Origin: VRUE01 sp963715625
GTDB lineage: Bacteria; Actinomycetota; Thermoleophilia; Solirubrobacterales; 70-9
Assembly (NCBI GenBank): GCA_963715625.1
Contig: OY970260.1
Span: 1,674,001 to 1,738,000 of the forward strand
Direction of reading: 5' to 3'
Length of the DNA: 64,000 nucleotides
Within the stretch, counting starts at the first letter, position 1, and every line of letters starts with the position of its first letter. A program made the translations under genes and the position numbers. The notes under the pieces are model-generated. The model ran no database searches. It was not told the origin of the DNA and saw nothing but the letters and a program-made list of their open reading frames with translations. Positions 51,001-59,724 of this stretch are shown one piece after another.

Positions 51001-53111
51001 CGTCGCTCTCGCCGGAACCGACCGACTTCAGGGAGTACCTGGCGGTGCCTCAGGGCATCTCGGCCGGCGGCGAGGTCGCGATCTTCCGCGCCAACGACAA
51101 GCTCACCCTCGAGGCGTCGGAGGGAAAAGAATTGGACTTCGGCGTTGAACAGGCGATCGACCAGCTCTATGCCTGCGCGCGGGGGGAAAGCGGAGAGCGC
51201 GAGGTCAGCCTGGCCAGCTTGCTGCCGGCCGGCGTGGCGAGCGACCGGTCCTCCACCGCGGGGGAAAGCGGCGAACAGGACCGCTACGGGCGCAGCGCGA
51301 CGCTCGCCGGGGCGCTCTCCGAGGACGGCTCGCGCCTTTACTGGAAGACGGGGGGGAGGCTTTACCTGCGAGAGAACCCCGCCGAGGAGCAAAGCGAACA
51401 GGAGCACGGCTCCGCGCAGGGCAAAGGAGACACGATCGGCCCGGCGCTGGGCACGGGCAGGACCTTCAAAGCAGGCACGACGATCACCTCGGTCGAGGTG
51501 GAGGAAGGCGCCTTCGCGGCCGGCCAGGAAGTCACGGCGAAATGCCCCGAAAAAGGCGGGACGGAAGTCCTCGCCGCGGGGACGACGATCACCTTGGCGG
51601 GCTCCTCGCTGAAAATCAGCCCCGCCGCGCTGGACAGCTGCCTGGAAGCCGAAATCGTCGGCCACCCCTCGGCGACGGTCTTCGGCATCGCCGCCGGTTT
51701 CGGCGCCTTCGCCGCCGGCCAGGGGATCGAGGGCGCCGGGATCGCGCCCGGGACGACCATCGTCGCGGTCGACGGAGGCAAAGCGACCCTGACCCTCTCC
51801 GATCCCGCCACCGAGACCGGCAAAGAAGTCGCGCTCGAAGCCTTCAGCGAGTGCGTCGAGCCGGCCAAGGCCTGCACCTACGCGGTCTCCCCCGCCGGCT
51901 CCGACGCGAGCTTCCGGGCGGCGCGGCCCGACGGCTCGGCCGCGCTGTTCGTCCAGGACGGGGCGCTCTGGCGCTTCGAGGCGGCGAGCGGTGAAGCCAA
52001 TCAGATCGCCGTGGGGGTCGCCGGCCTCGCCGGCTGGAGCGCCGACCTCTCGCGCGTCTACCTCGCCTCGACCAGCGCCGAACCCGGCGGCGAGCCGGTC
52101 GAACCGAACGCGAGGGGCGATCTGCCGCTCAAAGGCGCGCCCAACCTCTACCTGCACGAGGCGGGCGCGGGGGGCGGGGGCTTCACCTTCATCGGCACGC
52201 TGGCGGCGAGCGAGGGCCCCCCCTTCGAAAGACTCTCGCCGATCGCCCGAGAACCCAACTACCGCATCGCCAGGGTGACCCCCGACGGCGCCCGCCTCGC
52301 CTTAACCACGACCGCGCGCCTCACCGACTACGACAACACCGACCGCCTCAGCGGCGAGCCGGCGGCCGAGGTCTATCTCTATGACGCCGACACCGGCGAG
52401 CTGCTCTGCGCCTCCTGCAACCCCGCCGGCGGGCGGCCGGTGGCGCGGCTGCTGAAGCGCTCGCGCTTCGCGAACGACGACCCGATCCTCGCCGCCGCCC
52501 ACATCCCGCCCTGGATCAACTCCTTCCACGCCACCCGCGCCCTCTCCGACGATGGCAGCCGCCTCTACTTCAACTCCGAGGACCCCCTGGCCCTGGACGA
52601 CACAAACGGCCACCGGGACGTCTATCAGTGGGAGGAGCCGGGCAGCGGCGACTGCGCGGAGGAAAAGCACACCTTCTCCGCGCAAAACGGCGGCTGCGTC
52701 GAGCTGATCTCCTCGGGCAAGAGCCCCGCCGACTCCGAATTCTTCGACGCCGACCGCACGGGGACCGACGTCTTCTTCGCCACCGCGCAGAGCCTGGCGC
52801 CCCAGGACCCCGGCCTCATCGACGTCTACGACGCCCGCGAGGGCGGGGGCTTCCCGCAGCCGGCCGAAGTGGCCCCTTGCGAAGGGGAAGCCTGCCAGGG
52901 CCTGGTCGCCGCGCCCGATGACCCGACCCCGGCCTCGGCGGCCTTCGAGGGCGCCGGCAACGTCGTGGTGGGGCCGGCCGCCACCAAGGGGCGCTGCGCC
53001 AAGGGCAAAGTGCGCCGCAAGGGCCGTTGCGTCAAAGCCCAGCGCAAGCGGGCCGCCAAGCACCCCAAACGGGCCCAGCGCCACCACCACAGCCGGAGCG
53101 CCGGCCGATGA
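48054..53111 (+). CDS. Very large secreted NHL-repeat / beta-propeller protein
   Basis: 1685 residues. A signal peptide (LAVALSALAASLLLAALALP ASAQA) is followed by NHL-type strands (RPVGVAADPNTPGHVYIADS SNHRIDEF; VAVDSAGDVYAVDSSRIQKF), then fibronectin-like and Ig-like segments (ITEARLEALVNPHFF). A late TolB/WD-like propeller follows (LAGWSADLSRVYLAS; RLYFNSEDPLALDDTNGHRD VYQWE). The C-terminus is Lys/Arg/His-rich (KGRCAKGKVRRKGRCVKAQR K), perhaps for wall binding. GGGAGAGGAAC precedes the start. Its last four bases overlap the next gene (ATGA), starting a three-gene operon. Confidence 0.85.
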   Translation: MGQTRLQPGKGRLAVALSALAASLLLAALALPASAQAAPLPQLWTSCFSVEGGSGANECDRPVGVAADPNTPGHVYIADSSNHRIDEFNAWGAFVKSWGWGVADGSLEPQTCGPGATPPTASCRAGIRDFEGGGVGGGGQLSTANGVAVDSAGDVYAVDSSRIQKFGPAGEFLRAWGAGVVSGGATGTGDLSVGSDLVTSLAVTGKEFRLGQTITGAGIPAGTVITAFGQGQIRLSKPATASGSGVALTVAEGAGNVPTDEQQTVTIEGAPTGGSFTLTTTSADIWASFTAGSDLVQAVPTSFNFYNYGTVHVGDSISILGGGLPAGTIEAIDTANGVLDVSVNATGTGASRLTATETTAPIAYDAPASGAGSVQGALEALPNVGAGNVTVTGPAGGPYTVTFQGPLLGDVDVAEMGAGGSGLTPAGTVEVETAAEGAGAAEVCTVAADCQGGITGDEPGQFGRGPVSSFIAIDHGGTLGDAADDVVYVGDTDRIQRFDAEGAYLGEIELPEEGQVGSLAVDQASGDLYFAYDSDASTATGEAVQPDVHRLDPATGEITDTLAVAIPTAIATAPDGSVYVFDQRAPGGECCNPGNFIQRVLKFDAAGNLVEVSVQNEGPNQFESDQFTRGSVGGLAIGSACFAGAGHDLYATNTGGTAKVHAEYVRAFGPPPDDPACPPDRRAPSIEAAYAVSVGITEARLEALVNPHFFSGAQGATRYFVQYATAACIEAQGWEGECVAEHPAPPGVLLKGGVVDAALPAPVLLSGLEPDTAYRFRFAAESKDSEGAPTVEPQPVFGVGGTPGEEGEERSFRTFAEPAGSGPCPNDAFRTGPSAALPDCRAYELVSPLDKANGDIATPLPTGLQADLARHIQAAASGGALTYSSYRAFADTESAPYSSQYLARRTPGGWTTENVSAPQEGPEFGLGLQGLGTLYRYFSEELTEGWIQTATDPVLAPGAQQRRVNVYRRDNASGAFEACTTAPSLSPEPTDFREYLAVPQGISAGGEVAIFRANDKLTLEASEGKELDFGVEQAIDQLYACARGESGEREVSLASLLPAGVASDRSSTAGESGEQDRYGRSATLAGALSEDGSRLYWKTGGRLYLRENPAEEQSEQEHGSAQGKGDTIGPALGTGRTFKAGTTITSVEVEEGAFAAGQEVTAKCPEKGGTEVLAAGTTITLAGSSLKISPAALDSCLEAEIVGHPSATVFGIAAGFGAFAAGQGIEGAGIAPGTTIVAVDGGKATLTLSDPATETGKEVALEAFSECVEPAKACTYAVSPAGSDASFRAARPDGSAALFVQDGALWRFEAASGEANQIAVGVAGLAGWSADLSRVYLASTSAEPGGEPVEPNARGDLPLKGAPNLYLHEAGAGGGGFTFIGTLAASEGPPFERLSPIAREPNYRIARVTPDGARLALTTTARLTDYDNTDRLSGEPAAEVYLYDADTGELLCASCNPAGGRPVARLLKRSRFANDDPILAAAHIPPWINSFHATRALSDDGSRLYFNSEDPLALDDTNGHRDVYQWEEPGSGDCAEEKHTFSAQNGGCVELISSGKSPADSEFFDADRTGTDVFFATAQSLAPQDPGLIDVYDAREGGGFPQPAEVAPCEGEACQGLVAAPDDPTPASAAFEGAGNVVVGPAATKGRCAKGKVRRKGRCVKAQRKRAAKHPKRAQRHHHSRSAGR

Positions 53112-56089
53112 GAGCGCGGCTCGCGATGACGATCCTCGCCACCGCGGTCCTCGCCGCCCTCTGGGCCCCCCCCGCCCAGGCCGCGAAGAGCGGCGAGGAA
53201 TGCGTGCAAGCCGAACCGGCCTTCGGCTTCTGCGACTTCGACGCGCTCTTCGAACCCCAGGGGGGCGACGCCCCGCTGCAAGCGGGCTCGCACCCGCAGG
53301 AGTACGCGGTCGAGATCTCGGTCAACACCGAGCTGGAACCCGACGGTCTCAACGGCGAAGAAGTCATCCCCACGGAGGAAGTCAAGGACCTGCGCATCTA
53401 CGCCCCGGCGGGCTTCGTGGCGGCGCCCAGCGCGATGCCGACCTGCTCGGCGATCGACTTCTTGAGCGGCGACTACTACGGGCAGGGGCCGGGACAAAAC
53501 AAGAGCTTCGCGCTGACCAACTGCCCGGCGGCGACCGCGGTGGGCAGGACCACGATCGAGTTCGGGGTGGTCGGCGACACCGCCACCCTCCCCGTCTACA
53601 ACCTCGTCCCCGCCCCGGGCACCGTGGCCAAGATCGGCTTCGTGATCGAAGGGCTGGTGCCGGTGACCGTCGACCTGCTGCTCAGCCCCACCCCCCCCTA
53701 CAACGGGATCGCCGAAGTCTCCAACGTCAGCCAGGTGCGCTACCTCTTCGACGCCTCCACGACGCTGTGGGGGGTGCCGGCCGACGAATCGCACGACGGC
53801 GAGCGCCACGCCTGCTTGTTCGACGGCGGCAAATGCCCGGTGGCGGTCGACGAGCAGCCCTTTATCACCCTGCCGACCCGCTGCGAAGGGCCGCTGGAGA
53901 ACAGCGCCGAAGCCGACAGCTGGCAGCACCCCGGCGACTGGGTAGCGGCCCCCACCGCCCTCAGCCACGACGAAGGCGAGCCGCCGGCCCCGCTGGCCTC
54001 CTCGGGCTGCGCGAAACTCGACTTCTCCCCCGGCATCTCCGCCGCCCCCACCTCCAGGGCTGCCTCAAGCCCCACCGGCCTGGACTTCTCCCTCGACGTC
54101 AACGATCCGGGCCTGACCAACCCCACCGGCTACGCCGCCTCGACGATCCGCAAGGCCGAGGTCACCCTGCCCGAGGGGATGTCGGCCAACCCCTCCCTGG
54201 CCGAGGGCCTGGCGGTCTGCACGGAGGAACAGCTGGACGCCGAGACCGCCTTCTCGGCCCCGGGCGAGGGCTGCCCCGACGCCTCCAAGATCGGCAAGGT
54301 CGAAGTCGAGAGCCCGCTGATCGACGAACAGGTAAACGGCTCCCTCTACATCGCCAAGCCCTATGAGAACTACGCCGAGAACTCGCTGCTGGCGATGTAC
54401 CTGGTGCTGCAAAACGCAAAGCTCGGCATCTCGGTCAAGCAGGCCCTGGAGATCAAACCCGACCCGGTCACCGGCCAGCTGACCACGGTCGCCGAAGAGC
54501 TGCCACAACTCCCCTTCTCCCACTTCCGCCTGCACTTCCGCGAGGGCACCCGCAGCCCGCTCTCCACCCCCTCCACCTGCGGCTCCCACGCGGTCAAAGC
54601 CGTCCTGCACCCCTGGTCGGGCGCCAAACCGATCACCACCACCTCGGCCTTTGAGATCATCACCGGCCCCGGCGCCGGCCCCTGCCCCAAAGGCGGCCTG
54701 CCGCCCTTCCGCCCGGGCCTTATCGCCGGCACGCTCAACAACCGCGCCGGCTCCTTCAGCCCCTTCAGCCTGCGCATGTTTCGCTCCGACGCAGAACAGG
54801 AGATCACCCACTTCTCGATCAAGCTGCCGCCGGGGATCACCGGCAAGCTGGCGGGCATCCCCTACTGCTCTGACGCCGCGATAGAGGCGGCCAAAGCGAG
54901 GACCGGCCCCCACGGCGGCCGCGAAGAGCTCGACAGCCCATCCTGCCCGCCCGCAAGTGAGATCGGCCGCACCTTGGCCGGGGCGGGAGTGGGCCCCTCA
55001 TTGACCTACGCCCCCGGCAAGCTCTACCTGGCCGGCCCCTACAACGGCTCAAACCTCTCGATGGTGGCGATAACCGCGGGAGTCGTCGGCCCCTTCGACA
55101 TCGGCACCGTGGTGATCCGCCAGGCCTTCAAGATCGACCCCCAGACCGCCGAAGTCTTCATCGACTCCACAGGATCGGACCCGATCCCTCACATCGTCAG
55201 GGGCATCCCGGTGCGCCTGCGCGACATCAGGGCGTATGTCGACCGCCCCGACTTCGTGCTGAACCCGACCGACTGCACCCGCACCTCCACCGCCTCCACG
55301 GTCCTCGGCAGCGGCCTTGACTTCGTCTCCGAAGCCGACGACAACCCGGTCACGGTCTCCTCTCCCTTCCAGGCAGCCGACTGCGCCGCCCTGCCCTTCG
55401 CCCCGCAGCTCAGCTTCCGCCTGGTCGGCGGCACCCGCCGCGGTGCCCACCCCGCCTTCAAGGCCCACCTGCAGATGAACGGCATCGGCGAAGCCGCCAT
55501 CCAGTCAGCCCAGGTAACCCTGCCCCGCTCGGAGTTCATCGAGAACGCCCACTTCGACACGATCTGCACCCGCGTGCAGTTCAAAGAAGGGGCCGGCAAC
55601 GGGGCCAACTGCCCGGCGGGCTCGATCTACGGCCGCGCCAAAGCCGTCACCCCGATCCTCGCCGAGCCCCTCACCGGCCCGGTCTTCCTGCGCTCCTCAG
55701 AACACCAGCTGCCAGACCTCGTGGTGGCCCTGCACAACTCCCAGGTCAACTTCAACCTGATCGGCAGGGTGGACTCGGTCAAGGGCCAGCTCAGAAACAC
55801 CTTCGAGACCGCCCCCGACGCCCCGGTCTCCTCCTTTGACATCGAACTGGAGGGCGGCGACAAAGGCCTCTTCGTCAACAGCACCAACCTCTGCGCCAAG
55901 AAGCGCTTCGCCAAAGCCGAGTTCACCGGGCAAAACGGCAAGGCCTACAGCTCCAAGCCGGTGTTGAAGGTGAAGTGCAAGAAGAAGGGCAAAGGCAAAG
56001 CCAAACGCCATAAGCGCCACAAGCGGATCCAGTCGCAGGCACGCATGCCCCATACGGCGGATCGAGAACACAAGGAGAGAGCTAAGTGA
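53108..56089 (+). CDS. Large secreted protein, partner of the NHL protein
   Basis: 993 residues from ATG 53108, which overlaps the previous stop. A signal peptide (MTILATAVLAALWAPPAQA) is present. The body contains repeated beta-rich segments (KVEVESPLIDEQVNGSLYIA KPYENYAENSLLAMYL; GRAKAVTPILAEPLTGPVFL RSSEHQLPDLVVALH), of a type common in Solirubrobacterales exoproteins but without a named function. It ends in a Lys/Arg-rich tail. The AAGGAGAGA ribosome site of the next gene lies inside its last codons, and GTGA couples the two. Confidence 0.82.
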   Translation: MRARLAMTILATAVLAALWAPPAQAAKSGEECVQAEPAFGFCDFDALFEPQGGDAPLQAGSHPQEYAVEISVNTELEPDGLNGEEVIPTEEVKDLRIYAPAGFVAAPSAMPTCSAIDFLSGDYYGQGPGQNKSFALTNCPAATAVGRTTIEFGVVGDTATLPVYNLVPAPGTVAKIGFVIEGLVPVTVDLLLSPTPPYNGIAEVSNVSQVRYLFDASTTLWGVPADESHDGERHACLFDGGKCPVAVDEQPFITLPTRCEGPLENSAEADSWQHPGDWVAAPTALSHDEGEPPAPLASSGCAKLDFSPGISAAPTSRAASSPTGLDFSLDVNDPGLTNPTGYAASTIRKAEVTLPEGMSANPSLAEGLAVCTEEQLDAETAFSAPGEGCPDASKIGKVEVESPLIDEQVNGSLYIAKPYENYAENSLLAMYLVLQNAKLGISVKQALEIKPDPVTGQLTTVAEELPQLPFSHFRLHFREGTRSPLSTPSTCGSHAVKAVLHPWSGAKPITTTSAFEIITGPGAGPCPKGGLPPFRPGLIAGTLNNRAGSFSPFSLRMFRSDAEQEITHFSIKLPPGITGKLAGIPYCSDAAIEAAKARTGPHGGREELDSPSCPPASEIGRTLAGAGVGPSLTYAPGKLYLAGPYNGSNLSMVAITAGVVGPFDIGTVVIRQAFKIDPQTAEVFIDSTGSDPIPHIVRGIPVRLRDIRAYVDRPDFVLNPTDCTRTSTASTVLGSGLDFVSEADDNPVTVSSPFQAADCAALPFAPQLSFRLVGGTRRGAHPAFKAHLQMNGIGEAAIQSAQVTLPRSEFIENAHFDTICTRVQFKEGAGNGANCPAGSIYGRAKAVTPILAEPLTGPVFLRSSEHQLPDLVVALHNSQVNFNLIGRVDSVKGQLRNTFETAPDAPVSSFDIELEGGDKGLFVNSTNLCAKKRFAKAEFTGQNGKAYSSKPVLKVKCKKKGKGKAKRHKRHKRIQSQARMPHTADREHKERAK

Positions 56090-57921
56090 GACGCCTGACC
56101 ATCCTGCTCGCCATGCTGGCGGCGCTGATGCTCGTCCCGGTTGTGGGAGCGAGCGCGACGCCCAAATTCAAACTCAACATCATCGGCCAGCCGGGAACCA
56201 GCGGCGAAGCCACCAGCGATTCGACAAAAACCGGATCTCCCTACGATGGCACGCCGAAAATCCAATGCAAATACGAATATCCCGGACCGGCGACCGGCGT
56301 TTGCGAAAACGAATCGGACCTCATCGAAAAAGGGTTCTGGGGAGTCACCGTAAAGGTCGAGAATCTGAAACTCGGAACCAAAGTCAAAGAATGGGAATTC
56401 GTCTCGGGGAAAAAATTCGCCCTATGTGGTCCGGGACACACTCAGTGTTCCGCCTTGACGCCTAAAGAAAGCGAAAACATCGAAGTCAACCTCTACCTCG
56501 CCCCGATAGAGCTGAAAGTCAACATCATCGGCGAAGCAGGTGGCGGCGGCGAAGTCAAAAGCCCGGCGGCTGGATATGCCTTTCCGGGCACGCCGGCGCT
56601 CGCCTGCGTCCTGCCCGAAGGCGAAGGCTCTGTGCAGGAAGGCGTCTGCAAAAACAGGGTGGAAGAACCCGCACCGGGGACGGTCGCGGAGGGCTTGGAA
56701 GCCATTCCTGGCCCCAACAGCGAGATCGTCAAATGGAAATTCGTCTCCGGAGAATCGCTGGGAGGCACCTGCGGTGCAGGAGGCGCAGAATGCCGCGCCC
56801 GCTCCACCCAGAGCAAAGACGTCGAGATAAACGTCTACTTCAAATGCAAAGCAGGCAAAGAATGCCCGGAATCCCCCCTCTACCCCCTGACCGTGACCAA
56901 GACCGGGGAAGGCTCGGGCACGGTGACCAGCGAACCCGCCGGGATCGCATGCGGCTCGGAATGCTCTGAGGAATACGAAGAAGGAACCGAAGTCACCCTC
57001 AGCGCCTCAGAGGCCGAAGGCTCCGAATTCACCGGCTGGTCGGGATGCGAATCCGAACCGGAAGGCAAATGCGAAGTGACGATGTCCGAAGCCAGGGAAG
57101 TCACGGCCAACTTCGACGAAGAAGCAGGCCCCGAAGGCCCGCCCCTGACCCTCAACATCGAAGAAGGCCAGGGCACGGTCGTCTCCAACCCCTCCGGGCT
57201 GGAATGCTCGGGCGAAGCGCCGAAATCGTGCCTGACCGAAGAAATCGAAGCAGGATCGGTCCTCCTCACCGCCTCCCCCGCAGCCGGCTACACCTTCCTG
57301 AGCTGGAAATACTGCGACAAAGGCGGCGTCAACGGGCGCCAGTGCACGATCAGCCTGAACGAAGCCAAGACGGTCGGGGCCAGGTTCGCCAAGACCTGGC
57401 AGCTCTCCGCCTCAAAGGCCGGCGCCGGCCTGGGCAAGGTCCAGAGCTCGCCGGGCGGCATCCTCTGCCTCTTCGCCTGCTCTGAAACAGGGGCCGCCTT
57501 CCGGGAAGGCCCGGTCACGGTCAAGCAGGCCGCGGCCAAGCACCACCACTTCGTCGGCTGGCTCGGCGACTGCACGGGCTCCGAACCGACCTGCGTCCTC
57601 ACCATGGACGAAGACCACCAGGTCGAAGCCGAATTCGCCGAAGACGCCAAGCACCTCCTCTCCCTCGCCAAGGAAGGCGGCGGCCAGGGGCTGGTCAAGA
57701 GCACGCCCTCCGGGCTGCTTTGCGGCTACACCTGCAGCGCCGGGGCGGCGAGCTTCTACGCAGGCGAAGAAGTCGCGGTCTCGGTCAAGCTCAACAAAGG
57801 CACGGCCAAAGTCACCTGGACCACAGGCGCGGGCACCTGCACGGGCTCCTCCGAAGCGCTGGAAAGCACCTGCACGGTGACGATGAGTGCGGCCAAATCG
57901 CTGGTGGCCAAGTTCGACTAG
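56086..57921 (+). CDS. Secreted protein with divergent InlB B-repeats (cassette 2)
   Basis: 611 residues from GTG 56086, overlapping the preceding stop (GTGA). The signal peptide (VRRLTILLAMLAALMLVPVV GASA) and N-terminal domains resemble those of the protein at 46684 but are duplicated (KLNIIGQPG... and KVNIIGEAGG...). Four InlB-type repeats follow (LTVTKTGEGSGTVTSEPAGI ... FTGWSGCESEPEGKC). GAA and AAA codons dominate. It closes the three-gene secreted-protein operon. Confidence 0.83.
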   Translation: MRRLTILLAMLAALMLVPVVGASATPKFKLNIIGQPGTSGEATSDSTKTGSPYDGTPKIQCKYEYPGPATGVCENESDLIEKGFWGVTVKVENLKLGTKVKEWEFVSGKKFALCGPGHTQCSALTPKESENIEVNLYLAPIELKVNIIGEAGGGGEVKSPAAGYAFPGTPALACVLPEGEGSVQEGVCKNRVEEPAPGTVAEGLEAIPGPNSEIVKWKFVSGESLGGTCGAGGAECRARSTQSKDVEINVYFKCKAGKECPESPLYPLTVTKTGEGSGTVTSEPAGIACGSECSEEYEEGTEVTLSASEAEGSEFTGWSGCESEPEGKCEVTMSEAREVTANFDEEAGPEGPPLTLNIEEGQGTVVSNPSGLECSGEAPKSCLTEEIEAGSVLLTASPAAGYTFLSWKYCDKGGVNGRQCTISLNEAKTVGARFAKTWQLSASKAGAGLGKVQSSPGGILCLFACSETGAAFREGPVTVKQAAAKHHHFVGWLGDCTGSEPTCVLTMDEDHQVEAEFAEDAKHLLSLAKEGGGQGLVKSTPSGLLCGYTCSAGAASFYAGEEVAVSVKLNKGTAKVTWTTGAGTCTGSSEALESTCTVTMSAAKSLVAKFD

Positions 57922-57927
57922 CGACGA

Positions 57928-58098
57928 GGTGCGTACCGGGTCAGCTCCATCTGGCAGAGGCGACATCGCGCGGTCTATTGCCCTGGCGGCGGCATCACAG
58001 CCGCGCTCGCGCCCTCTGCGGTCGTTCTCGGCGAGAAGCCCGCCCTATCGCCAGCGCAAGCCCGCCATCCGGTGCGTTGGAGTCAGTCCGGTACGCAC
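57928..58098. mobile_element. MITE-like element after the InlB-repeat stop codon
   Basis: About 170 bp with terminal inverted repeats GTGCGTACCGG (57929-57939) and CCGGTACGCAC (58088-58098). It is flanked by a 9-bp direct repeat TAGCGACGA (57919-57927 and 58099-58107). The left direct repeat includes the stop codon. In the paralogous cassette 1 the stop is followed directly by the purine-rich leader to the hairpin, with no such insert. No ORF fills it. Confidence 0.62.
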
Positions 58099-58134
58099 TA
58101 GCGACGAAGCAAGCAAGCAGCAAGAAGCAAAGCC

Positions 58135-58166
58135 AAAGCCCCGGGGAGCCACAGGCTCCCCGGGGC
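58135..58166 (+). terminator. Hairpin after InlB-repeat gene 2
   Basis: GCCCCGGGGAGCC pairs perfectly with GGCTCCCCGGGGC over a 3-nt loop. It corresponds to the cassette 1 terminator but has no T-run, so termination may be weak. Confidence 0.6.
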
Positions 58167-58169
58167 GGC

Positions 58170-58515
58170 ATGCCGAGGGCCTGCGCGACACCGTCAGCGC
58201 CGCGATCGAGTACGCCCTCGAGGTGATCGAGCGCGGCGAGGAGCGCGCCCCGCCTCCCTCGCCGAAGCTGCTCGCCCAGGCCCGCCGGCTTGGCGATGGC
58301 TGGTCCAGAAGCGGCAACCGCATCAGCGCCGGCTTCGCCGTGACCACCGAAAACGTTAGCCGCCTCGTCGGCCTGGACCGAGATGTACGTGGTCGGCGGC
58401 GCGGAGATCGCCCTCGCCTTCGACGAGCGGCCGGCGAGTTGGGCCTCGAAGCTGCTGACGGGCTGGCGCCGAAGGGGAGGACGAGACGTTCACGACGTCG
58501 GCGTCCCAGTAACCG
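58170..58515 (+). pseudogene. Fragments of a PucR/CdaR-like regulator and a DUF6036-type nucleotidyltransferase
   Basis: One frame reads GLRDTVSAAIEYALEVIERG EERAPPPSPKLLAQARRL, the start of PucR/CdaR-type regulators. About 100 bp on, another frame reads EMYVVGGAEIALAFDERPAS, the GG-containing start of DUF6036-like nucleotidyltransferases. Neither continues. A small debris patch between two secreted-protein genes. Confidence 0.4.
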
Positions 58516-58624
58516 CTTCTACGTTGTAGGCTGGCGACGGAAACATCTCGGTTCTCGAAGCCTTGGGAGGGCGGAACTGCCGGCGGGGAGAGGTGTTTCG
58601 GCAATCGCAAGCCGGGGAGAATCT

Positions 58625-59437
58625 GTGCTGAAAAGGGAGCGGAGATCGAGGTACGGACGTCGCCTGTCGGCACCCATGCTCGTTCTCGCCCTTGTGCTTC
58701 TGGCCGCCGCGATCGCCACCGCCGCCACGGTCCAGCAGGGCAACCTGCGCATCACCGTCCTCGCCCAGCTGAAGCCCTACAAGCTGCCAAGGGTGGGCAC
58801 CGCCCCGATCGCCGTCTTCGTCGCCGGGCACCTGCAGAGCCCCCAGGGCGGCATCCCCCCGCAGCTGCAGCGGCTGACGATCCGGGTGAACAAGCACGGC
58901 TTGCTGCAGTCCAAGGGCCTTTCGGCCTGTCAGATCCCCCGGATCCAGCCCGGCTCCACAGAGAGAGCGCTGGAGAACTGCGGCGATGCCCTGATCGGCT
59001 CGGGCCAGTTCTGGGCCAACATCGTCCTGCCTGACCAGGGCGCCTACCCGACCCAGGGCCGCCTGCTGATCTTCAACGGGCGCAAGAGCGGCCGTCCCGT
59101 GATCCTCACCCACATCTACACCACCCACCCCTTCGCCTCCTCATTCGTCATCCCCTTCTCGATCCGCAAGGTCTCCAAGGGCCCCTACGGCACAGAGCTC
59201 AAGGCCTCGCTGCCCGAGGCCCTCGGCTCCTGGGGCTACCTGGATCGGATCAAGCTCACCCTGCGGCGCAAATACGCCTACCGGGGCCGCCAGCTCTCCT
59301 ACTTCAACGCCGGCTGTCCCGCCCCCAGGGGAGCCAAGCGAGCCTCCTTCCCCCTCGCCTACGCCCGCTTCGAGTTCGCCGGGCGGCCCGAGATGGGGGC
59401 GACGGTGCAGAAGACGTGTGGTGTCCTCGATGGCTGA
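58625..59437 (+). CDS. Small secreted beta-rich protein
   Basis: About 270 residues from GTG 58625; ATG 58676 just before the hydrophobic segment is an alternative. A signal peptide (PMLVLALVLLAAAIATAA) is followed by RITVLAQLKPYKLPRVGTAP IAVFVAGHLQSPQGGIPPQL ... RGRQLSYFNAGCPAPRGAKR A ... VQKTCG. The pattern is seen in secreted Solirubrobacterales proteins of unknown function. Two Cys may form a disulfide. Confidence 0.72.
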   Translation: MLKRERRSRYGRRLSAPMLVLALVLLAAAIATAATVQQGNLRITVLAQLKPYKLPRVGTAPIAVFVAGHLQSPQGGIPPQLQRLTIRVNKHGLLQSKGLSACQIPRIQPGSTERALENCGDALIGSGQFWANIVLPDQGAYPTQGRLLIFNGRKSGRPVILTHIYTTHPFASSFVIPFSIRKVSKGPYGTELKASLPEALGSWGYLDRIKLTLRRKYAYRGRQLSYFNAGCPAPRGAKRASFPLAYARFEFAGRPEMGATVQKTCGVLDG

Positions 59438-59532
59438 TTTGGCGGGGACAATCTCGAAGTTCGCCGGGCCGCCGGCCACGATGCTCCGCCGCGATTCCAG
59501 CCCGGCCCCCCGGTATCATCGTCACAGGCGCC

Positions 59533-59724
59533 ATGAAACCGATCCGCACCGACTTCAGCGGCTACGAAGGCAAGTACGTCGCGATCGACGCTCGCACGGG
59601 CGAGATCGTGATCGCCGACGAGGATCCCCGTGTCGTGCTCGAGAAGGCCAGGGGCCGCAACCACGTCGTCGTCCGCGGCCGCGTCCCCTATGCGGACGAG
59701 CCGATTTACGTCGGCCTTGGCTGA
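59533..59724 (+). CDS. DUF5678-family small protein
   Basis: 63 residues: MKPIRTDFSGYEGKYVAIDA RTGEIVIADEDPRVVLEKAR G ... EPIYVGLG. This is the typical DUF5678 pattern (W/Y-x-G-K-Y-V-A; LxKA; IYVG). It immediately precedes, and overlaps, a retropepsin-like gene. The family has no established role. Confidence 0.75.
   Translation: MKPIRTDFSGYEGKYVAIDARTGEIVIADEDPRVVLEKARGRNHVVVRGRVPYADEPIYVGLG

Noticed and set aside
46684..57921. CRISPR or tandem DNA repeats in the InlB-repeat genes
   Set aside because: Repetition is at protein level with diverged DNA; no constant repeat/spacer pattern exists. No CRISPR array was seen anywhere in the window.
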